Shown: piece by piece, positions 25,528-32,627 of the stretch | How positions within the stretch are numbered: position 1 is the stretch's first letter | How the letters are laid out: each line of letters opens with the position of its first letter | Assembly: GCA_958417225.1 (NCBI GenBank) | Contig: CATZCM010000017.1 | Span: 1-34,860 of the forward strand | Length of the DNA: 34,860 bases | Direction of reading: 5' to 3' | DNA from: an uncultured Eubacteriales bacterium | GTDB lineage: Bacteria; Bacillota; Clostridia; Oscillospirales; Acutalibacteraceae | Program-made: the position numbers and the translations under genes | The notes under the pieces: model-generated | The model's database searches: none | What the model was told of the DNA's origin: nothing | Seen by the model: the letters and a program-made list of their open reading frames with translations, nothing else

Positions 25528-26785
25528 TTTCAATCCTCTTTGTCGTACTTTTTTCAGAAACAGTTTTACTGGTAGTTGTTTCATTTTTTTTTAATTTCTG
25601 CGTTGGCTTCAACAACTTCGTTGTTTTATCAACTTTCGACCTCAGCCAAAACAACATTTCCATCCACACATTTTTATTTTCCTCCCATATATTTTCAAAT
25701 TGGGTAAAACTAATTGGATTATCTCCACAGCCTACTTCTATGGTCAAACTTGGAATTGATAAAACTGACCCCGCCCAATCGCTATATGCAGGTTCAATAT
25801 ATCCCTGATTTATAATTGTATAACCCGTAAGGTCAGCAATAGATTGTGTAAAAGAGTCTACCCCCACACAAAAAACTACTTGACCTTGAGTGTGGTAACT
25901 GATTGTGCAATCAAACAAATATTGTTTTGTAAGGTTCGCAATAGCTAAAGATTCCTCTGAATCGCATACTTTACTCCCTTTGTAATACTTGCTTGAAGGG
26001 TGATTAACCTCATTATACTGTTTCCAAAAAGAATCATAGCACCTATTGATATCTATCCCTTCTGCATTTGCCTTCCAACTTTTTTGATAATCACTATCAT
26101 TTGCAGAATTTCCATCAAGTTTAGCTATTTCATTTATTTTTTCAATAGTTTGTTTGTTTTTCATTCCAGACAATCCTTTTTGTACAAACGTTATCCCATC
26201 TGGATTTATCATAGGAACCACATGAATTGCAACATTTTCACAAAGTTCACTCAATCGAACATTTTTATACTTACGATTACTTCTCACATCGTCAAGAAAA
26301 CACGCAAGCTGTTTCATCACAAGTTGCGATGAAATGTATTCATTTGCATGAGTTCCACCATTTATAAAAATATGCCTTTTAGAAGTTTCGCTACCAATCA
26401 AAATTTCCTTCACAATTCTCCCATCAAATGTTGTACAAAGATCATTAACCTTCAAATCATCCAGATACTTAGTTATAAGCCTATCGATGTCACTTATCAA
26501 ATTCTCATAAGTGTACATACTAACATCACTTTTCAAAATAAAGTCTTTAATTTGATCTATTCTTGATTCTTTAGATTCAGTTTCAGGCTGAGCCCCAACA
26601 TCCGTTTTCCTTTCTTTTTGAACATCTTGTGCACTATCAATTGATTGTTTTACAGTTACATTCTCTTGAGCCAATCCGGGGGCTTGTACAACACCTCTTC
26701 CAAAAATTAAATGTGATATACCAACTGCAATTAAAGCAATTGTACACATAATGAGAATCATCTTTTTCTTTTTCAAATAAATCAT
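25508..26785 (-). CDS. Membrane-anchored M14 metallocarboxypeptidase
   Basis: 425 residues. An N-terminal membrane anchor (MILIMCTIALIAVGISHLI) places the enzyme outside the membrane. The M14 zinc site is complete: THANEY (H-x-x-E), the third ligand in TISYHTQG, and the catalytic Glu in SLTIEVGCG; INPDG is also typical. The family members closest in layout cleave gamma-D-glutamyl bonds in peptidoglycan peptides (ENP1, MpaA-like), so wall turnover or spore lysis is likely, but substrate is inferred. The C-terminal 35 residues are a Lys/Thr-rich tail that may bind wall polymers. Overlaps rlmD. Confidence 0.88.
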   Translation of the reverse strand: MIYLKKKKMILIMCTIALIAVGISHLIFGRGVVQAPGLAQENVTVKQSIDSAQDVQKERKTDVGAQPETESKESRIDQIKDFILKSDVSMYTYENLISDIDRLITKYLDDLKVNDLCTTFDGRIVKEILIGSETSKRHIFINGGTHANEYISSQLVMKQLACFLDDVRSNRKYKNVRLSELCENVAIHVVPMINPDGITFVQKGLSGMKNKQTIEKINEIAKLDGNSANDSDYQKSWKANAEGIDINRCYDSFWKQYNEVNHPSSKYYKGSKVCDSEESLAIANLTKQYLFDCTISYHTQGQVVFCVGVDSFTQSIADLTGYTIINQGYIEPAYSDWAGSVLSIPSLTIEVGCGDNPISFTQFENIWEENKNVWMEMLFWLRSKVDKTTKLLKPTQKLKKNETTTSKTVSEKSTTKRIENGNKKK

Positions 26786-26914
26786 ATTCCTCTCTTAAAA
26801 AATTTTCTTCATATAAAAAATTATATCACAAAACCGAAAAACTAACAACTACGTAAATAAAAATTTTTTTCCTTTTAAATTCCCAATTCACTAAATTTCT
26901 GATTAAATATGCTA

Positions 26915-26943
26915 TTGAAAAAAACAATGTTTCATTGTATAAT
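26915..26943 (+). promoter_or_regulatory. SigA-type promoter of first signal peptidase gene
   Basis: TTGAAA, 17 bases, TATAAT, followed by GTATGTA. The -10 and its flank (ATTGTATAATGT) are identical to the promoter at 28632-28660. Confidence 0.85.
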
Positions 26944-27017
26944 GTATGTACTAACTTTGAGTTCACACTATTACGTGTAATTTATGTTCAATTATTTTTA
27001 AGAAAGGATTGATGAAA

Positions 27018-28400
27018 ATGAAACTAAAAGCATCAATTGCCACATCAATCACCGCAACCGTTTTATTCTTGATAATACAGTCCTTATACTTATTTTCAAG
27101 TATATCTTCATTAACGTTAGACATAATTCTAGTTATAAGTACCGCCGTATTTATTCTAGCAATGTTCATAACTAAAGCCTTGAATAAAAACAATAACATT
27201 GCTACTTCCGAAATACCTAAGAGCACAATTACTGGTATTCTATCATTACTCACAGGAATCGCTATATTAGCAGACGGCGTATTCCAATTTTCTCATGTAT
27301 TCGATATTGAAAACACACTACATATTCTCATTCCTGATGAATCAATCAACTTTATGCAAATTATCATAATAACCCGTTGCATTTTTGGATTTATCACATC
27401 AGTCATATTATTCTTATTTAGTACATCTTTCTTCCGTGGTGAGAACAAATTTAAAAAACTGCCATTTCTCATTACAATTCCTGCACTTTGGGGTTGCTCC
27501 AAACTTTTTGAAACTACGTTTATTAAATCGCTTTGTCTAACCACTGCTAAAATCGGATTTTCCATCGTAGGAGAAATATTCCTCGTCCTTGCGATTTTTT
27601 CTATGTCAAAAATTTTCGCCGGCGCAAACGAAATAAAAAGTTTCAAACAATTTGCTTTTTTAACTTTTACTGCTGCACCAATAGTGTTATCGAGTTCGGT
27701 ATTTGGAATTTATAGTGAAATCGAAAATTCTACTGGAAATATCCTTCTATACATATCTGAAATCATATTTATGCTGTTTATTATAACTGTATTTTCCATA
27801 TCAAAAAGCCAAAGCCCTGAAAGCTCAAACGAAGAACCAAGCAAATTAGTAACAAACGTGTGTGATTGGGTTTATGTGTTTGTTTCATCTGCTGCACTCG
27901 TATGCTTATTACTCGCGGTTTTCTTCAGAAATGCAGTAGTAGACGGTGAATCTATGAGTAAAACACTACATGATAAAGAAAAGCTTGTACTTTACAGTTT
28001 CATGTACAAACCTCAAAATGGGGACATTATAGTAATCAAACCATTACAATCTATGATTGATCACAATTTACCTAAAAAACGCATTATAAAAAGAGTCATT
28101 GCTACAGAAGGACAAACATTAAAAATTGATTTTAATGCTCAAAAGGTTTATGTTGATGGAAAAGAGATTGACGAACCTTACACAAGCACTCCTATGCCAA
28201 TACCGTCTGCAACACGTTTTCACAGCACTTACGGTAAAAATATCCCCGCCACAATCCCTAAGGGATATATATTCGTTATGGGCGACAACAGAGGAAACTC
28301 ACTCGATAGTCGATTCGAAGAGATTGGTTTAGTTCCCGAAAAGGATGTAGTTGGAAAGGCAATATTCAGATTCTGGCCAAATCGCATTGGTTTTCTATAA
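27018..28400 (+). CDS. Signal peptidase I fused to a polytopic membrane domain, copy 1
   Basis: About 460 residues. The first 280 hold eight hydrophobic segments, a ninth (VSSAALVCLLLAVFF) anchors the peptidase, and the C-terminal 150 form a complete S26 domain. Ser is in DGESM (near residue 312), Lys in RIIKRVIA (near 358), and GDNRGNSLDSR forms the last box. Ordinary bacterial signal peptidases have one or two helices, so the membrane domain is unusual. I do not recognise its family. It should cut exported substrates at the outer membrane face. AGAAAGGA fits the ATG at 27018 best; ATG 27012 and TTG 27009 are too close to it. A near-identical copy lies at 29318-30700. A terminator follows. 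Confidence 0.88.
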   Translation: MKLKASIATSITATVLFLIIQSLYLFSSISSLTLDIILVISTAVFILAMFITKALNKNNNIATSEIPKSTITGILSLLTGIAILADGVFQFSHVFDIENTLHILIPDESINFMQIIIITRCIFGFITSVILFLFSTSFFRGENKFKKLPFLITIPALWGCSKLFETTFIKSLCLTTAKIGFSIVGEIFLVLAIFSMSKIFAGANEIKSFKQFAFLTFTAAPIVLSSSVFGIYSEIENSTGNILLYISEIIFMLFIITVFSISKSQSPESSNEEPSKLVTNVCDWVYVFVSSAALVCLLLAVFFRNAVVDGESMSKTLHDKEKLVLYSFMYKPQNGDIIVIKPLQSMIDHNLPKKRIIKRVIATEGQTLKIDFNAQKVYVDGKEIDEPYTSTPMPIPSATRFHSTYGKNIPATIPKGYIFVMGDNRGNSLDSRFEEIGLVPEKDVVGKAIFRFWPNRIGFL

Positions 28401-28429
28401 ATAAATCCCAAAATATAAGATTATACTAA

Positions 28430-28455
28430 TCCTCCTGTAACTTACCACAGGAGGA
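28430..28455 (+). terminator. Terminator of first signal peptidase gene
   Basis: Perfect arms TCCTCCTGT / ACAGGAGGA with an 8-base loop, followed by ATTCTAATTATTTT. Confidence 0.85.
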
Positions 28456-28631
28456 ATTCTAATTATTTTCACACTTTTCACATCAAAAATCTGGCAATTT
28501 TCTTATCTACTAGACACTTGTAAAAGTTCTATTTCATCTATATTCACTACAAAAACCACCTAAATTTAAACACTTATACAAAATTCACTCAATTGATACT
28601 TTGTAAAAAAAGTTTTGATTAAAATGTATAA

Positions 28632-28660
28632 TTGAAAAACCAGAAATTTTATTGTATAAT
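28632..28660 (+). promoter_or_regulatory. SigA-type promoter, distal
   Basis: TTGAAA, 17 bases, TATAAT. It matches the promoter at 26915-26943 across the -10 and flank (ATTGTATAATGT). It lies 270 bases before the Nif11 gene and a second promoter, so it may be a leftover of the duplication or drive a long leader. Confidence 0.75.
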
Positions 28661-28788
28661 GTTTACGCGGGATTTAATCTTACAATAAAGCGCATAATTA
28701 AAAAGCCATCACCATAAAGCATAAATAATAAAATCACACAAAACATTATTTTTTTTGGAACAATAATTTTGCAAACATTATAGTTCAT

Positions 28789-28812
28789 ATGATATTTTTT
28801 CAAAAATATCAT
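28789..28812. promoter_or_regulatory. Perfect palindrome overlapping the -35 box; candidate operator
   Basis: Arms ATGATATTTTT / AAAAATATCAT are fully complementary over 11 bases with a 2-base centre. The last base is the first T of the -35 hexamer, so a bound dimer would block RNA polymerase. Alternatively it could be a hairpin in a transcript from the upstream promoter. Confidence 0.55.
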
Positions 28813-28840
28813 TGAAACTTGATACAATTTGTTGTATAAT
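28812..28840 (+). promoter_or_regulatory. SigA-type promoter of the Nif11 gene
   Basis: TTGAAA (28812-28817), 17 bases, TATAAT (28835-28840). The strong site AAAGGAGGA at the Nif11 start lies about 80 bases further on. Confidence 0.85.
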
Positions 28841-28929
28841 AGTTTTAGCTTTATAATTATACTTTATTTTCTAATATTTTCATTTGATTATAAGACACAA
28901 TTTTTTTATTTACGGAAAGGAGGATACGT

Positions 28930-29283
28930 ATGTCAGTAAAATCTATTGATGAATTTTATCTACATCTATTAAATAACGATGAAGCAAAATCAAAATTTAA
29001 ACAACTAAAAAACAGATATGCCAAAGAAAACTTAACTCCCGAAAATGCCATTGAATTTTTAGAAAAGGGCTTAATTCCATTTGCTCAGCAACTTGGATAT
29101 AATTTCTCAGTCGACGACATAATCGACTACGAAGCTAAAAATCACACAAAGCAACTCCGAAAGGAATATCAGCAACTTTCTGATGAATCTCTCGAAAATA
29201 TTAGCGCTGGATCAAACTCTGCATACAACAACTATCAAAATTCAGCATTGAATTTCGTAAATTTTATGTTCAGTCACTTTTAA
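28930..29283 (+). CDS. Nif11-type leader peptide; candidate precursor peptide
   Basis: 117 residues. The N-terminal region (to about residue 72) fits the Nif11 family: SIDEFYLHLLNNDEAKSKF, then FAQQLGYNFSVDDIIDYEA, in which the G-[YF]-x-F-[ST] step is typical. LSDESLENISAG follows, resembling the cleavage end of Nif11 leaders (usually a double Gly or Ala-Gly). The remaining 23 residues (SNSAYNNYQNSALNF, then VNFMFSHF) have no Cys or Thr, so lanthionine or thiazole formation is unlikely; they are amphipathic and aromatic. Many precursors of modified peptides have this layout, but some Nif11 proteins are not precursors. AAAGGAGGA precedes the ATG. It lies 34 bases ahead of the second signal peptidase fusion gene, so the two share a transcript. 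Confidence 0.75.
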   Translation: MSVKSIDEFYLHLLNNDEAKSKFKQLKNRYAKENLTPENAIEFLEKGLIPFAQQLGYNFSVDDIIDYEAKNHTKQLRKEYQQLSDESLENISAGSNSAYNNYQNSALNFVNFMFSHF

Positions 29284-29317
29284 GTAAAAAATTATCTTTA
29301 AGAAAGGATTGATGAAA

Positions 29318-30700
29318 ATGAAACAAAAAACATCAATTATCACATCAATTACCGCCACTATTTTATTCTTCGTAATACAATCTTTATACTTATTTTCAAG
29401 TATACCCTCATTCACATTAGACGTAATTCTAGTTATAAGCACCGTCGTATTTATTCTTGCAATGTTCATAACTAAAGTTTTAAACAAAAACGATGACATT
29501 GCCACATCAGAAATTCCTAAAAGTACAATTCCAGGAATTTTATCACTACTCACAGGAGCCGCCATATTGGTAGACAGTGTATTTCAAATTATGCATGTGT
29601 TTGATCTTGAAAATACACTACACATTCTCATCACTGATGAATCAATCAAATTCATGCATATATCTATAATAATCCGTTGTGTATTAGGATTTGTTACACC
29701 AATTATATTATTTGTATTTGGAACTTCCTTCTTCCGTGGTGAAAATAAATTTAAAAAATTACCATTTCTCGTCACAATACCTGCACTTTGGGGTTGTGCT
29801 AAACTTTTTGAAACTTTGTTTATTAAATCATTTTGCCTTACCACTGCTAAAATCGGATTTTCCATCACAGGAGAAATATTCCTTACCCTTGCGATTTTCG
29901 CTATGACAAAGATTTTTGCAGGAACAAACGAAAAGAAAAGTTTCAAGCAATTTGCCTTTTTAACATTCACTTCTTTACCAATAGTACTATCAAATTCATT
30001 TTTAGGCATCTACAGTGAAATCAAGAATTCTACTGGAAACATCTTTTTACACATATCTGAAATCCTATTTGTACTGCTTATCGTATCTGTATTCTCAGTT
30101 TCAAAAAGTCAGGACCTTGAAAGCTCAGATGAAAAAACAAGCAATGTCACTATAAACGTATGTGAATGGGTTGACGTACTAGTATCTACATCTACACTTA
30201 TCTGCTTATTATTCGCCATATTTTTTAGAACTGCAGTAGTCTCCGGTGGATCCATGAATGAAACACTCCATGATAAAGAAAAGCTTATACTTTACAGCTT
30301 CATGTACAAACCCCAAAACGGAGACATTGTAGTAATTAACCCCCTACAGTCTATGGTTGATCATAATGAACCTAAAGAACGCATTATAAAAAGAGTCATT
30401 GCTATAGGAGGACAAACATTAAAAATCGATTTTAAAGCTCAAAAAGTCTATGTTGACGGAAAAGAATTAGATGAATCATATACGAGTACTCCTATGCCAA
30501 TTCCATCATCCTCACGTTTTTACAGCACTTACGGTAAAAATATCCCTTCAATAATCCCTGAAGGATATATATTCGTTATGGGCGACAACAGAGGTAATTC
30601 TCTCGATAGCCGATATGATGAAGTCGGACTTGTTCGCGTGGAAGACGTCGTCGGAAAGGCAATATTTAGATTTTGGCCAGAACGCATCGGTACTTTATAA
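29318..30700 (+). CDS. Signal peptidase I fused to a polytopic membrane domain, copy 2
   Basis: About 460 residues, the same length as and roughly four-fifths identical to copy 1. It keeps eight membrane segments, the ninth anchor, Ser in GGSMN, Lys in RIIKRVIA and the GDNRGNSLDSR box, so both copies should be active. Differences concentrate in the membrane domain and around the catalytic Ser (SGGSM against DGESM), which may mean different substrates. The start follows AGAAAGGA as in copy 1. It is transcribed with the Nif11 gene 34 bases upstream, which makes that peptide the obvious candidate substrate or regulator; this is inference. A terminator follows. Confidence 0.88.
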   Translation: MKQKTSIITSITATILFFVIQSLYLFSSIPSFTLDVILVISTVVFILAMFITKVLNKNDDIATSEIPKSTIPGILSLLTGAAILVDSVFQIMHVFDLENTLHILITDESIKFMHISIIIRCVLGFVTPIILFVFGTSFFRGENKFKKLPFLVTIPALWGCAKLFETLFIKSFCLTTAKIGFSITGEIFLTLAIFAMTKIFAGTNEKKSFKQFAFLTFTSLPIVLSNSFLGIYSEIKNSTGNIFLHISEILFVLLIVSVFSVSKSQDLESSDEKTSNVTINVCEWVDVLVSTSTLICLLFAIFFRTAVVSGGSMNETLHDKEKLILYSFMYKPQNGDIVVINPLQSMVDHNEPKERIIKRVIAIGGQTLKIDFKAQKVYVDGKELDESYTSTPMPIPSSSRFYSTYGKNIPSIIPEGYIFVMGDNRGNSLDSRYDEVGLVRVEDVVGKAIFRFWPERIGTL

Positions 30701-30720
30701 TTTTAAAAATCATTTTCACT

Positions 30721-30756
30721 AATTCCCTTTACCATCCCGGTAAGGGGAATTTTATT
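30721..30756 (+). terminator. Terminator of second signal peptidase gene
   Basis: Arms AATTCCC-TTTACC / GGTAA-GGGGAATT with a small bulge, followed by TTATTTT. Confidence 0.8.
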
Positions 30757-30952
30757 TTGCACAAAAAATAATTGTATATCATTCTGCCATTGAACTGATT
30801 TTCATTTCATCATAACTTTTTATAGAAAAATAATTTGCAGGACAAGTTTCGATAAAATTATCTTGCGTATACATATATTATTTTTATATGGGAACATTAT
30901 CTATTGACTACATAAAAACCTGTCCCCACAAAAAATAAGGTGGTGTTAAAAA

Positions 30953-31255
30953 ATGGGCGTTACAATTTCTTTTACAGGCAATGAAATGATAGCTAAACTG
31001 GAAGGTGATATTGACCATCACACAGCTAAGGGCATGCGTGACCCAATTGATGAACTAGTTAATAAAAAATCCCCTTCTGTCCTAAAATTAGACTTTGGAG
31101 GAATACAGTTTATGGATAGTTCAGGTATTGGTCTTATAATGGGAAGATATCGCTTAATGAAAAGCCTTGGCGGTAAAGTTAAAGTCATAAACATGCCTCC
31201 CCACATAGAAAAATTAATCAAACTAGCCGGATTAGGCGTTTTAGGGTTAGTGTAA
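30953..31255 (+). CDS. spoIIAA: Anti-sigma F factor antagonist SpoIIAA
   Basis: A 100-residue STAS-domain protein. In its unphosphorylated form it displaces SigF from SpoIIAB in the forespore. The phosphorylation site is clear in QFMDSSGIGLIMGRY, within DSSG. Length is slightly below the usual 117 residues, with a shorter tail. The start follows AAGGTGGTG. First gene of the spoIIA operon; a SigH promoter is expected upstream, but I could not identify one convincingly. Confidence 0.96.
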   Translation: MGVTISFTGNEMIAKLEGDIDHHTAKGMRDPIDELVNKKSPSVLKLDFGGIQFMDSSGIGLIMGRYRLMKSLGGKVKVINMPPHIEKLIKLAGLGVLGLV

Positions 31256-31278
31256 TTCAAAGTAAAGGAATGATCATA

Positions 31279-31725
31279 ATGGAACTTATAAATGAAATGT
31301 CTCTTAATTTCACGAGTAGATCTGCTAACGAAAGTTTTGCAAGGGCAACCATTGCAGCCTTTGTTTCTCAACTTGATCCTACCATCGGAGAATTAGCGGA
31401 TATTAAAACTGCTGTCTCTGAAGCTGTCACAAATTGTATTGTACACGCATACCGCGACGGAATCGGAATGATCTACATAACAGCAAAAATTTTTGAAAAT
31501 GGTCTCATATCAATAAAAATTCGTGATAAAGGTGCAGGAATTGAAAACGTAAAACAAGCTATGGAACCTCTATTTACAACAGGAGGTGGAGAACGGGCCG
31601 GACTTGGATTTGCTGTCATGCAAAGTTTCATGGACAAAATCCGCGTAACTTCTAAACTTGGAAAGGGGACAAGCATCACTTTAGAAAAAAATATTATAAG
31701 GCGTCCTACTAAACCAAATGAATAA
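31279..31725 (+). CDS. spoIIAB: Anti-sigma F factor SpoIIAB
   Basis: A GHKL-type serine kinase of about 148 residues that binds and holds SigF and phosphorylates SpoIIAA. The N box is SEAVTNCIVHAY, the ATP lid region KIRDKGAGIENV and TTGGGERAGLGFAVM are intact. The start at 31279 (MELINEM) follows AAAGGAA; the ATG three codons earlier touches that site. It sits 23 bases after spoIIAA and overlaps sigF by eight bases. Confidence 0.96.
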   Translation: MELINEMSLNFTSRSANESFARATIAAFVSQLDPTIGELADIKTAVSEAVTNCIVHAYRDGIGMIYITAKIFENGLISIKIRDKGAGIENVKQAMEPLFTTGGGERAGLGFAVMQSFMDKIRVTSKLGKGTSITLEKNIIRRPTKPNE

Positions 31726-32368
31726 AAACATTAATTTTGTCGATGAACATATTGGACTTGTTCATTCGTGCGCAAAAAAATTTAAGGGCAAAGGAATTGA
31801 ATATGACGACTTATTTCAAGCTGGATGCATGGGACTTGTCAAAGCCGCAGATAATTTTGATTCAAAAAGGGGATTTAAATTTTCTACATACGCTGTACCA
31901 GTGATTCTGGGAGAAATAAAAGGTCTTTTTCGGAAAAATAGTAGTGTGAAAATCTCTCGCAGCATTAAAGATCTCTCTCTAAAAGTTAATCGAGTGTGCG
32001 ATGAATTACGTAAATCAACAGAACAAGAACCAACTGTCTCCGAAATCGCCAAAAAACTTAATGTTGATACTGAAAGCGTCGCACAAGCAATGAATGCCTC
32101 AATGCTCCCGATGTCCATAAACGAATTAACAGAAGAATCAGGTGATCATGTAGGCATTTCCGTTGGATCTGAGGAAGAAAAAATTGTAGAACTCATATCC
32201 CTAAGAAAATTAATTTCTGAACTTTCGCAACCAGACAAAATGCTCATATTATTAAGGTTTTTTCGTGATTATACCCAAACGGAAACTGCAAAGGTACTAA
32301 ATATGTCACAAGTCCAAGTTTCACGACGCGAGAAAACAATTCTAAAACACCTAAGAAATAACTTATAA
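31718..32368 (+). CDS. sigF: Sporulation sigma factor SigF
   Basis: A 216-residue sigma factor that runs early gene expression in the forespore. Region 2 carries YDDLFQAGCMGLVKAADNF and FSTYAVPVILGEIKGLFRKN; region 3 has EPTVSEIAKKLNV; region 4 has RFFRDYTQTETAKVLNMSQV followed by SRREK. It differs from SigG in lacking SigG's N-terminal extension, and the operon context fixes the identity. It starts inside the last codons of spoIIAB, so translation is coupled. A strong bidirectional terminator follows. Confidence 0.96.
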   Translation: MNKNINFVDEHIGLVHSCAKKFKGKGIEYDDLFQAGCMGLVKAADNFDSKRGFKFSTYAVPVILGEIKGLFRKNSSVKISRSIKDLSLKVNRVCDELRKSTEQEPTVSEIAKKLNVDTESVAQAMNASMLPMSINELTEESGDHVGISVGSEEEKIVELISLRKLISELSQPDKMLILLRFFRDYTQTETAKVLNMSQVQVSRREKTILKHLRNNL

Positions 32369-32553
32369 CTAACAAAATAAGAAATTGTTAATTGGTTGAA
32401 TAATAACCGTTTTTGCTCATCACTCTAAATTTTTACCTACTGAAACATTTTCTAATTCTATTATACAACTTCATCTAAGTTCCTCTTAACAGCAAACATC
32501 TTCGTTATCAATTAACAATTCTTACTGTCAAATCATAACACATACCGAACACG

Positions 32554-32602
32554 CGCAAAACAGTTCAAACAACTAAATTCAGTTGTTTGAACTGTTTTTG
32601 CG
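32554..32602. terminator. Bidirectional terminator between sigF and the surface protein gene
   Basis: A long near-perfect inverted repeat: CGCAAAA-CAGTTCAAACAACT on the left and AGTTGTTTGAACTG-TTTTTGCG on the right, with one extra base and an 8-base loop. It serves convergent genes. Confidence 0.9.
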
Positions 32603-32627
32603 TAATTCGCAGATAAATTATATTGTA

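Larger units (their letters stand above)
28412..28929. other. Regulatory stretch before the Nif11 gene
   Basis: About 520 bases without a gene. It holds the terminator of the first signal peptidase gene (28430-28455), two promoters (28632-28660 and 28812-28840) and a perfect palindrome (28789-28812). What the first promoter transcribes over the 270 bases before the Nif11 start codon is unclear; a long leader or a lost gene are possible. Confidence 0.6.

Noticed and set aside
27009..27017. TTG or ATG starts at 27009 and 27012 for the first signal peptidase gene (and 29309/29312 for the second)
   Set aside because: They lie one to four bases from AGAAAGGA, too close for efficient initiation; the ATG at 27018 (29318) is better placed.
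30780..30950. SigH promoter for the spoIIA operon (AGGACAAGT near 30839)
   Set aside because: The first box is only partly like the SigH consensus, and no GAAT-type box lies at the right distance.
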